From assembly GCA_005281725.1 (NCBI GenBank), contig SSBO01000071.1:1-16895 (forward strand): a stretch of 16,895 nucleotides of DNA. The letters are read 5' to 3'. The notes below the pieces were generated by a model that was given only the letters and a program-made list of their open reading frames with translations, made no database searches and had not been told where the DNA came from. The translations under genes were made by a program, and so were the position numbers. The stretch comes from Wuchereria bancrofti (lineage: Eukaryota > Nematoda > Chromadorea > Rhabditida > Onchocercidae). This document shows, piece after piece, positions 7,762-16,888 of the stretch. Numbering within the stretch: the first letter of the stretch is position 1; each line of letters opens with the position of its first letter.

Positions 7762-7952
7762 ACGCAAATCACCCGAAAGAATTTAGTAGGGGTAACTAAC
7801 TGGTGATATTCACTATGTGAGGGGTTCTACGGCATCATTTATACTTAGCTGAAAGTCGGCGAGCTTACATTTACGTCGGAAGGGCATGTTGTATTGCTGA
7901 GTTTCTCATAAATTACGTTGGTGAATTGGTTGCCAAATTATCTCCCAAGACT
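7762..7952 (-). repeat. Inverted 191-bp copy of a module from the 954-bp repeat
   Basis: The reverse complement of 1871-2061 (and of 917-1107), with a single visible difference (GCCAAATTA here against GCCGAATTA). The match stops sharply at both ends. Near-identity in opposite orientation some 5.7 kb away indicates a recent copying event. The copy ends about 180 bases upstream of the COP1 5' splice acceptor, so it could contribute to the COP1 promoter region. Confidence 0.93.
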
Positions 7953-8027
7953 TGGGTTTACCTTGCATTGAAGTTAAATAGCACTGGTCCTTTCTTTTTC
8001 ATTGGAACTATTACAGCAGTCGCATAA
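7821..8027 (+). pseudogene. Open frame fragment over the inverted repeat copy, unrecognised
   Basis: The frame is open for 68 codons from just after a TGA (7818-7820) to TAA 8025-8027. The first 44 codons (7821-7952) are the module shared with the minus-strand frames at 617-1048 and 1571-2002; the rest (WVYLALKLNSTG, then PFFFIGTITAVA) is unique and hydrophobic, perhaps a membrane segment. An AG just before 7821 could be an acceptor. There is no ATG. It may be the last exon of a gene, or a duplicated exon stranded next to COP1. The shared frame ending in two different continuations at the same base suggests exon shuffling or truncation. Confidence 0.3.
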
Positions 8028-8120
8028 ACTTGGGGCGAAATAACTTTAGCATGTTTTGTCGTGGTCTTCACGTTGTTAGTTTAAGGAGCTGCAGTGGCTC
8101 CTAATACTTTTTCTTTGTGT

Positions 8121-8130
8121 TCAAATTTAG
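8121..8130 (+). promoter_or_regulatory. Probable splice acceptor of the COP1 5' UTR (trans- or cis-splicing)
   Basis: TACTTTTTCTTTGTG followed by TTCAAATTTAG forms a pyrimidine-rich 3' splice site ending at 8130, 84 bases before the COP1 ATG. It closes the upstream frame, because the TAG of the acceptor is itself an in-frame stop, and it defines the likely 5' end of exon 1. SL trans-splicing is the natural reading in a nematode. Confidence 0.45.
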
Positions 8131-8137
8131 TGGTGGT

Positions 8138-8191
8138 GGGTGATTCGTACAGGTTGGGTGATTCGTACAGGTTGGGTGATTCGTACAGGTG
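8138..8191 (+). repeat. Three tandem 18-bp units in the COP1 5' UTR
   Basis: GGGTGATTCGTACAGGTT occurs at 8138-8155 and 8156-8173, and with one change in the last base at 8174-8191. The array sits between the splice acceptor and the ATG at 8215. The period is a multiple of three and the frame is open and in phase with COP1 (repeating WVIRTG), but there is no ATG in it, so it is taken as untranslated leader. Confidence 0.95.
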
Positions 8192-8214
8192 CCATCGAGT
8201 GGCATGTTGTCGTG

Positions 8215-11200
8215 ATGTCAGCGGATGGATACATCCGTAAACGTCCAGTGGCTCAGTCGATTTCCGAGGACGAAACAGTAGAGAATCCGAGCCGGAATGT
8301 TAATGATCGGCTTGAACATTGCTCCTCATCTTCCTTGTTATCTGAGTTGTCCACGTTCTCTACCACAACTTATAAACACTTGCCTACCGTCTCCCTCAAA
8401 AGTCTCTATGATTGGTGCGTTTATCATACTTTCTTACCTTTTTGCTTCCACTTTTCTATTTTTATTTAACTAAGGGAAAAATCAGTTCTCTTTAGGCTAA
8501 TTTTCCAGCAACATGAACTATTTTTCTGTTAGAATGAAAATCTTGAACCCCTACATTAAAAACTTTTATTCCTCGCCTGTTTGCATACTTCCGATTAAAT
8601 TCATACAACAGCTAATATTTGCTGTATTTTCATTTCACGAGTAAACTAAAGCTCTTTGAAACGACTACTTATCTTTTGTATAGTGTAAACATGTGAAGTA
8701 TTTTTGTATAGTGTAAATATGTGAATGTACCGTATTTCTGTTTCAGTCCGATTTGCTTCCAACTTTTCCGTGAACCGTACTCAACATTATGTGGTCATTC
8801 ATTCTGGTATATTTCATTGATTTTTGTATAGTGGTACTTCTCAGATCCAACGATAATTATCTGTACTAGAATATAGGGAAGGAAAGCTTTCGGCAAAGAT
8901 ATTAAACTCTACAATGATTTTATTTCCTTTAAGAGAAACAGCATAATTGTTATTTTTCTTTACAAAATTTTGACAGAAGCGCTTCATTTCTAAGCAGTAT
9001 CCATTTAATATGTTTTTCGAGATGAATTAGATGGCGTGTTTGTTACAGCCGCGAATGTATCAGTGCACATTTGGAGCGTTCTTTACGATGTCCTATGTGT
9101 AGTCGAGGTTTGGATCCAAGATCAAGTCCCATTGTTTTTCCTAATTTTACGGCAGCTAGCATTGTGGATGCAATTCGACGCAACATGAACACGGCGCGCA
9201 GTCTTGCAGCCGCCAGTGTAAGTTTTCTGTGGGCATTTGTTTTTTCATTTGCAAAGAATATGTTTGATTCAGAGCTGTTTAGATTTTTTGTTTATATTTG
9301 TTTACCGTACTTTACACTTTTTCGTTGTTCAGGGTAAAAATGAGGGCTTGGAGTTAACAAGCGATAAATTGGTTGATTTGGCTTTGAATGCAGATACTGG
9401 TTTTCTGGATCATTTTATGGATCTTTTGAAAAAGCGACGTGAACAGATCAGTAATAATGTCATTCGGAGAAAAAACTTGCTCCTAAACGAGTTTATTGAT
9501 GAAATGATTGCACAACGAGAAGAGAAACTTAAGCAGCTTCAGAATGAGCTATCCATTTTACGAAATGATAAAGCTTCCATTCAGGTGACAGCATCTGTTC
9601 AACAATAATTTATATTAGAACGGGAAAATCATTTTAAGCGGTTCTTTGCTTTTTTTTGCTTTTTTTTTTGTTCTTGAGTTAATTCATTTTTAAGAGCTCA
9701 TTGATGGAATTTATTTGGTTTACGGCCCACTACCTAAAGGATATGGTTCTTGATGTTGTAATTACCATGGTAACTTTAATGTCAGGTTGAGGTCATTTCC
9801 AATGACAATTAAAACGTTCAGGAATTAAAAGAATTAGCGCTCTTGAGCTACTTTTGGCACAAATTGTTTGCCAAAAGTAGTTTGGCTTATCTCTCATTTT
9901 CAATTCGGTAGTTTAGTTGTATTTTTTATTTGTAGTGATTTACTGGGATTATTAAATCACTTTTTCTATAAAACCTCGTGCATCAATACTATTTTTATGT
10001 AATTTATTGTTACTGATATATATTTGACTTTATTCTTATTATTTCAGTCTATCATTTCCTTGCATGATTTTCCTGTAAATTTCTTTAATGCAACTCATTG
10101 TTTTATCCGTGAGAAGTACTGTACCTGACAAAACTCAAACAAGTTGCAAAACAGAATTTTTTTGAGCTGTCTATTCACATCCACTCATATGGTGCAGTAG
10201 ATATTGATTGGTTGGGTTTTCACGTTGAATTTTGAAAAACCCAATTTGCCTGTCCTCCGTGTCATTTGAGATTATTGCCTCCATCCAGACCTCAAGGGAA
10301 AATGTTTTGAAATATTTAGGTGAGACCGCAGTTGTGGATGAATAGTTTCAAGCACAGCTAAAGGTCTCTTAGATAAACTTTCAATTCCTGCAGTTTGTTT
10401 TGTTTATCACTTAGCAAGTTTTTGTTTTCCATCTCGTTAGCCACTAATCTCTGTAGTAGTTTTGTTTGGCACTTTTATTATTAGCTTTCTTGAACTGAAA
10501 AAGCGCTTAAAAGGCATCATTTAGGTAATGCAATCCCATATTCCGGATTGAGTCTTCTAGTTTGACCTGAACTCATGTTTTTGAATTAGAATAGAATGAT
10601 TGTTTAGCAATTCAGTATTTGGTTTTCTATATATATGGTTTCTACATATGTAATTCACTGCTTGATTTCTGTATATATGTCCCAATTATTGTTTATTATG
10701 TAGGCGATGATGAAAGACGATTCGAGCAATAGCGTTGGCACACATTCACAACGAATGGTACCAGATGCCAGTGGTTCACAAATAATACAATCTGCATCAG
10801 TTTTGAAAAAAATGAGATTTGATGATGGTGATGGTGATACTGATGAAATAGGAAAGTATCGCAGTCGTCTTCAGCAACATATGGCCGGTTTAGAACAAGC
10901 TTACTTTAGTAGGCGTTTAAATAACACAGGTTAGTTTTAGCTTTTTTTTTACATGCAAATTTTGTTCCTTTTGGAAAAATAGAGAAACGGTGGCTCATCC
11001 TCATTACTCGCTGATTCGAGTTATTCGGATCGCTTCTCTTAACAAAATCTATATATATGCATTGTCCATAAATAGTCTTGGGCTAGCTTGACGCGATGCT
11101 GTTTTTATATTTATTTTAAACATATCCACTATATATACAAAGCAGAATGATAGTGACGGCCGTGAAATTAAATTTCAGCACAGTCCAAACTTAGATTTAC

Positions 11201-14069
11201 AATCCTTGATTAGTTTAATGCTTGTATTGTAGCAAATGATATCTTTTAAGATGGTATCTAGAAATTTCATGGAAACTGGGATTGAATGCGAACATTTTAT
11301 TCTTTTATGCTTCATCATGAAAGGAGCATTTCCGTAACATCATTTAACCAACCGTTGTTTTTTTCTCTTGATTATTCCAAAGATTTTTATTAATACAATA
11401 CTTTCTTTAGCAATACAACTTTTCCTAATGCAGATTTCTACTAATACAACTTCCCATATTATATAATCGTCTTTAATTCTTTCAGATATTTCCATTTACT
11501 TCTTACCCCTAGACTCAGTAACTCTGACTCTCCCTTTTCATCCATTCAGTTCAGCTTTAAAGAAGTAGGTTTCGTACATTTAATATACTAACATTTTTTT
11601 TTCTTGCAGAATCTAGGAGTATTACGGACGATTCATTGGGTCCATGTTGCGACACTCTTGATGACTTTTCGCGAGTATTACACGGTATGTCGCAATATGG
11701 CAGTTTCCGGCGTTTAGCATCCTTAAATTATAATGTTGCCGATGCAACAGCTGCATTATCTATTGTTTCAAGGTAATGCATTTTTCATTTGTGTTGTTAG
11801 CATTCTTGCCTAATCTGATTTTAACTAATTCAATACCTTTCAACGCCTGAGCGAGATAATGGTACTATAAAAAGAGTTCTTTTTTAAATGAAGTTCAATG
11901 CAAAAACTACGGTGGTAAAACAGCATGAATAATTTCTAAAAAGCATCAATACTTCTCAAAGTGTTTCGAAGGGAGTAGTATTATTACTGCAACATGAGAA
12001 CCGTTTATGTTATTGCAAATGGTTATAATGAACGTATTGCTAAAAAAAATTTCTTCAGCATTGAGTTCGACAAGGATAGTGAATTTTTTATCCTGGCGGG
12101 AGTTGCTAAACGTATAAAAGTGTATGAATTCCAATCAGTTATCGAAAACACAGATACTTTGCATTATCCTGTTACTCAGCTTCAGTGTACGTCCAAAATC
12201 AGGTGTTTAGATTTTTTCAGCTTCTCTGCACTTTGTCATCATTGTTCCTTGGTCTTGCTTGAGGAAATTTAAGAATAATAATTTGTTTCCAGTAATGTGT
12301 CATGGAATCCCTATTGTAAAAACACTCTTGCAAGCAGTGATTATGATGGAACAGTACAACTTTGGGATACCTCACTTGCAAAATCAATTAGACGTTATCA
12401 GGTCTGCCTTCTGTAGTATATTTCATGTCTTATATAATTGGCGAAATTTGAAAACGAAGTCAAATTGTAGAATGTCACCATTTTTTATGTGGATTGTAGC
12501 TTTATCCACTTCGGTCATATATCTACATTGGAAAGCTTATGAGAGATAAATTTTATTCTAATTCGTTATAAAATTATCTGGAAATATTGCTTTTTATGAA
12601 CACGAGAAGCGATGTTGGACCGTGGTCTTCAACAGTGTTGATCCTCATTTAATGGCTTCTGGATCTGATGATGCACGAGTGAGTTTTGATAGTCTTATGA
12701 ATATTTGAATTGAAATTCTCTGAATATTTTTACGCCTCTGTAATAGTCATCTGGTGATCTATACGGTTACTGTTTTCTTAAGCAGTAAAAGTAAAAAGCT
12801 CATTGTAAGTATCTTGCTAAGCTTGAAATCCCAATATTCTTTCAAATATCAATCAGATTTTATCAACATAATAGGTGAAACTTTGGTCAATTGGTGTGGA
12901 TCGTTCTGTGGCAACAATTGACGCTAAAGTCAATGTATGTTGCGTCTGTTTCAGTCCAACGCAGCGAAATTATCTTGTTTTTGGTTCTGCTGGTAATAGC
13001 TTTTTTTTAAAGCATTCAAATTCAAAATTTTAAAGCCGCAAATTAATGGGATTATGAACACAGCATTTGAGCAATTGTTTCGCAATGTTTGAAGATATGT
13101 TCTATATTGGTTTTGTAACAGTATAGGTATTAGTTCTATTACTACAGACTATGTAATTTATATAAAATTGAATTTCATAGATCATTGCATTCACTTGTAC
13201 GATATCCGAAGACCGGTAGAACCGATCAATGTTTTTCGTGGCCATCGAAAGGCAGTGTCTTACGTCAAGTATTGTACCGAAAATGAAGTCGTTTCAGCGT
13301 TAGCTTTTGTCTCACTTATTTATTTTGATTTTTTCTATCATATCAGTAATTATATTCGAAGAAATTGTATCCATAAAGTATTTTTGCATTTCATTTATGC
13401 CTTGATTTTAGTTTAAAAATCTTCATGAAAGTTTAAAAATCTTCAAAAAAAAAACTTATCAGAAGTCTGATAAATTTTTTTTTGAAAGAAATATGAAGTC
13501 CCGTTTTTTGTATGTGTTAAAATACAGGTCTACCGATAGTAATCTCCGATTATGGGATGTAGTTAGCGGGAAATGTATACGCACTATGAAAGGTCATCAA
13601 AATGAAAGAAATTTTGTGGGTTTGGCAACCGATGGTAATCATATCGTATGTGGTAAGTTGTTTTTATATTAAATAAGATTTGAAGTGCTAATTTTTTAAA
13701 TAAATTTGGAAGAGAACAGACTCTATGAATTAGCTATGAAAAAGCTACTGCAGGATCGGAAAATAATCATCTCTATCTATATCATAAGGGTTTATGCGAT
13801 CCGTTAATGTGCTATGATTTCGGTCGTGCAGATAATACTCGTTCGGCGCTTCTGGCAACTGATTCTTCTTCTGATTTTGTGTCTGCTGTTAGTTGGAAAA
13901 AGGTATTTGTTATCAAATTATAAAAGTATTTGAGTCGAAATTCATCGATTGATTTTGAAGCTGAAGTTTATATTTCGATACAATAACTTATTGAATAATA
14001 TTTTAGAATTCGAATATTGTTGTGGCTGCGAACAGTCAAGGAACAACACATGTATTTGACCTTATTTAG
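8215..14069 (+). CDS. COP1: COP1-type E3 ubiquitin ligase (RING, coiled coil, WD40), 658 aa, 14 exons
   Basis: Exons: 8215-8414, 8747-8806, 9049-9217, 9333-9584, 10704-10929, 11610-11772, 12059-12202, 12293-12401, 12598-12678, 12875-12992, 13181-13298, 13528-13652, 13754-13902, 14007-14069 (TAG). Phases join throughout. The RING finger is complete C3HC4: C67, C70, C82, H84, C87, C90, C101, C104. A coiled coil spans about 167-223, an acidic patch is at 267-275, and LEQAYFSRR (290-298) matches the region before the WD40 domain. Seven WD blades run from about 357 to 658, with K377, R446, W448, K531, E573 and F576 where Arabidopsis COP1 has its VP-motif-binding residues (from memory). COP1 ubiquitinates transcription factors, alone or with DET1/CUL4 or Tribbles adaptors. 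Length is near Arabidopsis (675) and human (731). The start is the first in-frame ATG after the 5' acceptor. Odd points: exon 9 lacks an AG, and exons 13-14 recur downstream through contig overlap. Confidence 0.96.
8674..8728. repeat. Short tandem duplication in COP1 intron 1
   Basis: A unit of about 27 bases with core TTTTGTATAGTGTAAA then ATGTGAA occurs at 8674-8700 and 8702-8728 with a few differences. The core TTTTTGTATAGTG reappears at 8821-8833 in intron 2. It lies just upstream of the exon 2 acceptor; no function is evident. Confidence 0.7.
9585..10703 (+). other. COP1 intron 4 (1,119 bp), no internal gene seen
   Basis: By far the longest intron of the gene (others are 90-680 bases). 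All frames are interrupted. It holds T-tracts after 9645, the 11-bp hairpin at 9848-9880, and TATATATG-rich sequence near the 3' end (10625-10680). No nested gene, tRNA or snoRNA-like boxes were recognised. Confidence 0.6.
9848..9880. repeat. Perfect 11-bp hairpin in COP1 intron 4
   Basis: CTACTTTTGGC (9848-9858) pairs exactly with GCCAAAAGTAG (9870-9880) across an 11-base loop. The stem is too short for a typical animal pre-miRNA and no extended pairing was seen outside it. It could be a foldback remnant or an intronic structural element. Confidence 0.7.
12590..12606 (+). other. Non-canonical 3' splice site before COP1 exon 9
   Basis: Similarity to COP1 (EHEKRCW) begins at 12598, directly after GCTTTTTAT; an AG would be expected where AT stands at 12596-12597. 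The nearest canonical AG is at 12605-12606 (phase-compatible, start at 12607), but using it would remove the conserved residues E442-H443-E444. The reading 12598-12678 keeps phase 0 on both sides. Either the acceptor is non-AG, the base at 12597 is a sequence error or variant, or the protein lacks three residues next to the substrate pocket. Confidence 0.75.
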
Positions 14070-14762
14070 TATGTAAGGTCCATTTTTCCTCTTTGAAATC
14101 GGTGAAATCTCAGACATATTTTTTGTTGTTTTTCGACATATGTTTTTTTATCTCATTTTTGTCTTTCAAGATAATATTTAGGGTTTCTTACTTATATTTT
14201 TATTTTATTGATTTTATGGAATCCTTTGGAATGAAATTTTAATTTTCTAATAAATTAACAGTGGAAAATTTAAATTTTTATTATTGAGGAAAATTAGTTC
14301 TTTGTATTTAAAAGATGTTGGAATCGCTTCATGATTTTTATTACATGCTAACTGAACATAATGCATTTTACTGAATTTGCACTGCACGTTTTAATTGTAG
14401 CAGATTGGTAACTTATCAGACTTTTTTTTTTTGATCTACTTACAATGGTGGGAACCAAAAAAATTGCATTTTTTATTTTCAGTTGCGTATTTTTCACTAT
14501 CTCTGTAAGAAATAGTCCTCCCTGTCAAAACATTTTTGTATTATTACCTGGTAATGAAATTATAAGGACAAAAGTTACTATAACTTTTTTCCTTATAATT
14601 TGTGTTGGCTTAGTTTTGCAATGGATTTTGGATTCCAATTGATTACAGCGTAGTTCCTCATATATTTCTCTCAAATTTTCAAGTGAAAACTTTACAAAAT
14701 TACCATGCGGAATTGTTCTGCTCAATAATGTTCGCAGATTTTTACACAATTCTTGTTTTTAT
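14070..14762 (+). other. COP1 3' UTR and flank, AT-rich, no convincing gene
   Basis: This stretch follows the COP1 stop. An AATAAA at 14249-14254, about 180 bases after the stop, is the best poly(A) signal candidate. A 65-codon ATG frame (14445-14642) with hydrophobic ends and an antisense frame (14525-14749) overlap each other and have no recognisable domain. No RNA gene was seen. The same content recurs at 15145-15837. Confidence 0.5.
14249..14254 (+). terminator. COP1: Candidate COP1 polyadenylation signal AATAAA
   Basis: The first AATAAA downstream of the COP1 stop (TAG 14067-14069), at a plausible 3' UTR distance of about 180 bases. It is duplicated at 15324-15329 through the contig overlap. 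Confidence 0.5.
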
Positions 14763-14763
14763 N
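14763..14763. other. Single-base assembly gap between overlapping contigs
   Basis: A lone n lies exactly between two identical 1,074-bp blocks, the same signature as at 3566. The real gap is probably negative. Confidence 0.9.
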
Positions 14764-15837
14764 TAATTTTTTAAATAAATTTGGAAGAGAACAGACTCTA
14801 TGAATTAGCTATGAAAAAGCTACTGCAGGATCGGAAAATAATCATCTCTATCTATATCATAAGGGTTTATGCGATCCGTTAATGTGCTATGATTTCGGTC
14901 GTGCAGATAATACTCGTTCGGCGCTTCTGGCAACTGATTCTTCTTCTGATTTTGTGTCTGCTGTTAGTTGGAAAAAGGTATTTGTTATCAAATTATAAAA
15001 GTATTTGAGTCGAAATTCATCGATTGATTTTGAAGCTGAAGTTTATATTTCGATACAATAACTTATTGAATAATATTTTAGAATTCGAATATTGTTGTGG
15101 CTGCGAACAGTCAAGGAACAACACATGTATTTGACCTTATTTAGTATGTAAGGTCCATTTTTCCTCTTTGAAATCGGTGAAATCTCAGACATATTTTTTG
15201 TTGTTTTTCGACATATGTTTTTTTATCTCATTTTTGTCTTTCAAGATAATATTTAGGGTTTCTTACTTATATTTTTATTTTATTGATTTTATGGAATCCT
15301 TTGGAATGAAATTTTAATTTTCTAATAAATTAACAGTGGAAAATTTAAATTTTTATTATTGAGGAAAATTAGTTCTTTGTATTTAAAAGATGTTGGAATC
15401 GCTTCATGATTTTTATTACATGCTAACTGAACATAATGCATTTTACTGAATTTGCACTGCACGTTTTAATTGTAGCAGATTGGTAACTTATCAGACTTTT
15501 TTTTTTTGATCTACTTACAATGGTGGGAACCAAAAAAATTGCATTTTTTATTTTCAGTTGCGTATTTTTCACTATCTCTGTAAGAAATAGTCCTCCCTGT
15601 CAAAACATTTTTGTATTATTACCTGGTAATGAAATTATAAGGACAAAAGTTACTATAACTTTTTTCCTTATAATTTGTGTTGGCTTAGTTTTGCAATGGA
15701 TTTTGGATTCCAATTGATTACAGCGTAGTTCCTCATATATTTCTCTCAAATTTTCAAGTGAAAACTTTACAAAATTACCATGCGGAATTGTTCTGCTCAA
15801 TAATGTTCGCAGATTTTTACACAATTCTTGTTTTTAT
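14764..15837. repeat. Contig-start overlap, right copy (1,074 bp)
   Basis: Exact duplicate of 13689-14762 that continues into unique sequence at 15838. It carries second copies of COP1 exons 13 (14829-14977) and 14 (15082-15144), the poly(A) candidate (15324-15329) and the two small overlapping frames. Confidence 0.93.
14829..15144 (+). pseudogene. Duplicate COP1 exons 13 and 14 (assembly artefact, not a second gene)
   Basis: 14829-14977 and 15082-15144 repeat 13754-13902 and 14007-14069 without any visible difference, including introns. They encode the last WD blades only and have no upstream exons of their own. In the collapsed locus this set, being contiguous with downstream sequence, is the one to keep. 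A gene finder could wrongly call a separate WD40 fragment here. Confidence 0.85.
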
Positions 15838-15850
15838 GATTCTTTCTTAT

Positions 15851-16888
15851 ATGTCTGACGTCGATGATGGTATGAGGCACTTTGTTATGAACCACATAAT
15901 TATTTGTTTGTGATTATTGCTGAAGTAACTCTGCCGGTGATTATAGAGTGCGAGGAAAGTTAGTCCTTGTTATGTGCTAAGCCGTTCAGCTTTGTATTTT
16001 TCCACCCACTTTAATTTGTAATTTAAGCGTACCAGCATAGTAATTTCTATCTTTGTAATGGTTGAAGTCAGTTGAAATAACAGGACGTAAGCGAATGCTA
16101 TAGGTGGTATTTTGTATAATTCAAAACATGCTTTTATTCCAGTATAATGAAAAGAATGCCCATACACATGATTATATAATTGAAAAACATCGCTTAATCA
16201 CACTGTACACACTTGTAGGTCCCTTTTCATGAACTTTCCTTGAATTGCACTATTTGCAAACTATTTTGGAGATTTTGGAAGGACGACGTGGTAGTGGTGG
16301 GTTGTCGGATCCTTCCAAATTAAATTCTACGAAGATGAATAATAATGGAAGGGTTTCTGTAGGTCTGCATCAGTTTCACTTATAATTCAAAAAATGAACT
16401 GCATAATAAGATTCTCCGATTTGCCTTTGTGGTCGTCTCTTCTTCATAGAAAATGCTGTTTTCATGAAATTTTAACGCTTAGATAGTGGGGATCTTAAAT
16501 AACAATCAGCGGTTGTCAAAAACATTTTTCAAATGCGGGTGTTTTATGAAATCCAGTATTGGTGAAAATATATTGCCCATATCGGTGATTTCAAGCCATA
16601 AATCATTAGCGCAGTATCTATATTACGACATATGTACAAACACTTGCATTTTTGAGGTATGTTTTTTGAATGGACGCTCGAGTAGCAGTAATAATGAATT
16701 TTGGGCTTTAGTTCACAGGAAAAACTGAAAATGCGGCAAGTGGTGGAGAGGGATGTTGTCGCTGTAGTTACGCTGAAGAATACGAATACACTGATGATAG
16801 TAATGATATCAGTAGAAACAGTACTGATAGCAATGTTCATGATAGCAATGGTACTGCAACGCGACAATGGAAAGGTTCTGGAAAGACG
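15851..16888 (+). CDS. Probable 5' end of an unrecognised acidic/Ser-Asn-rich protein gene (partial, 2 exons)
   Basis: Exon 1 at 15851-15869 (MSDVDD, donor GTATGA) joins in phase to exon 2 at 16719-16888 (acceptor TTCACAG, donor GTAACG), giving a 63-codon open start that continues past the window. Exon 2 has GGEGCCRCSY, then an acidic EEYEYTDD run, then a Ser/Asn/Asp-rich low-complexity linker ending RQWKGSGKT. Such sequence is typical of a disordered N-terminus; no domain is recognisable. A possible 5' acceptor, TTCGCAG, ends at 15811. Exon 2 is open in a second frame (EKLKMRQVVERD...), phase-compatible with an exon ending at GAG 16653, and a Gly/Arg/Ser-rich stretch at 16272-16362 could be an alternative exon. 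The strand seems right; the exon structure is tentative. Confidence 0.42.
15873..16718 (+). other. Likely intron of the right-end gene, with possible unresolved exons
   Basis: Between the two proposed exons. Two stretches look coding-like: 16272-16362 (open, reading GRRGSGGLSDPSKL, donor GTCTGC) and about 16487-16653 (open, ending in the donor-like GAG|GTATGT, including LAQYLYYDICTNTC). Neither has a phase compatible with both proposed flanking exons, so they are left unassigned. A minus-strand frame at 15970-16167 lacks an ATG at its start and has no recognisable domain. Confidence 0.35.

Larger units (their letters stand above)
13689..14762. repeat. Contig-end overlap, left copy (1,074 bp)
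   Basis: Identical to 14764-15837 and ends exactly at the n at 14763, while the right copy starts exactly after it. It contains the end of COP1 intron 12, exons 13 and 14, the 3' UTR and downstream sequence. Because both copies abut the gap, it is read as an unmerged contig overlap rather than a genomic duplication. Confidence 0.93.

Noticed and set aside
8140..8214. COP1 starting at GTG 8140 through the 18-bp repeats
   Set aside because: Non-ATG starts are rare in nematode nuclear genes, the segment is a tandem repeat, and an in-frame ATG follows at 8215.
14445..14642. 65-codon ATG frame with hydrophobic N- and C-terminal parts (repeated at 15520-15717)
   Set aside because: It looks like a small secreted or membrane protein, but it is T-rich, lies in the COP1 3' flank and contains splice-like signals; hydrophobicity is expected by chance from T-rich DNA.
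14525..14749. 74-codon minus-strand frame (repeated at 15600-15824) with a protein-like start
   Set aside because: It starts with TTG, has no upstream acceptor of good quality and no recognised family, and its second half is compositionally driven; it also overlaps the plus-strand frame.
13754..15144. Two tandem COP1 3' ends as a genuine partial gene duplication or alternative last exons
   Set aside because: The two copies are identical including introns and flanks, and both abut a single n, which an unmerged overlap explains better.
15970..16167. 65-codon minus-strand frame
   Set aside because: The start is GTG rather than ATG, there is no domain, and it lies in the likely intron or promoter of the right-end gene.
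16544..16867. Minus-strand Ser/Thr/Ile-rich frame
   Set aside because: It is the antisense shadow of the low-complexity exon at 16719-16888.
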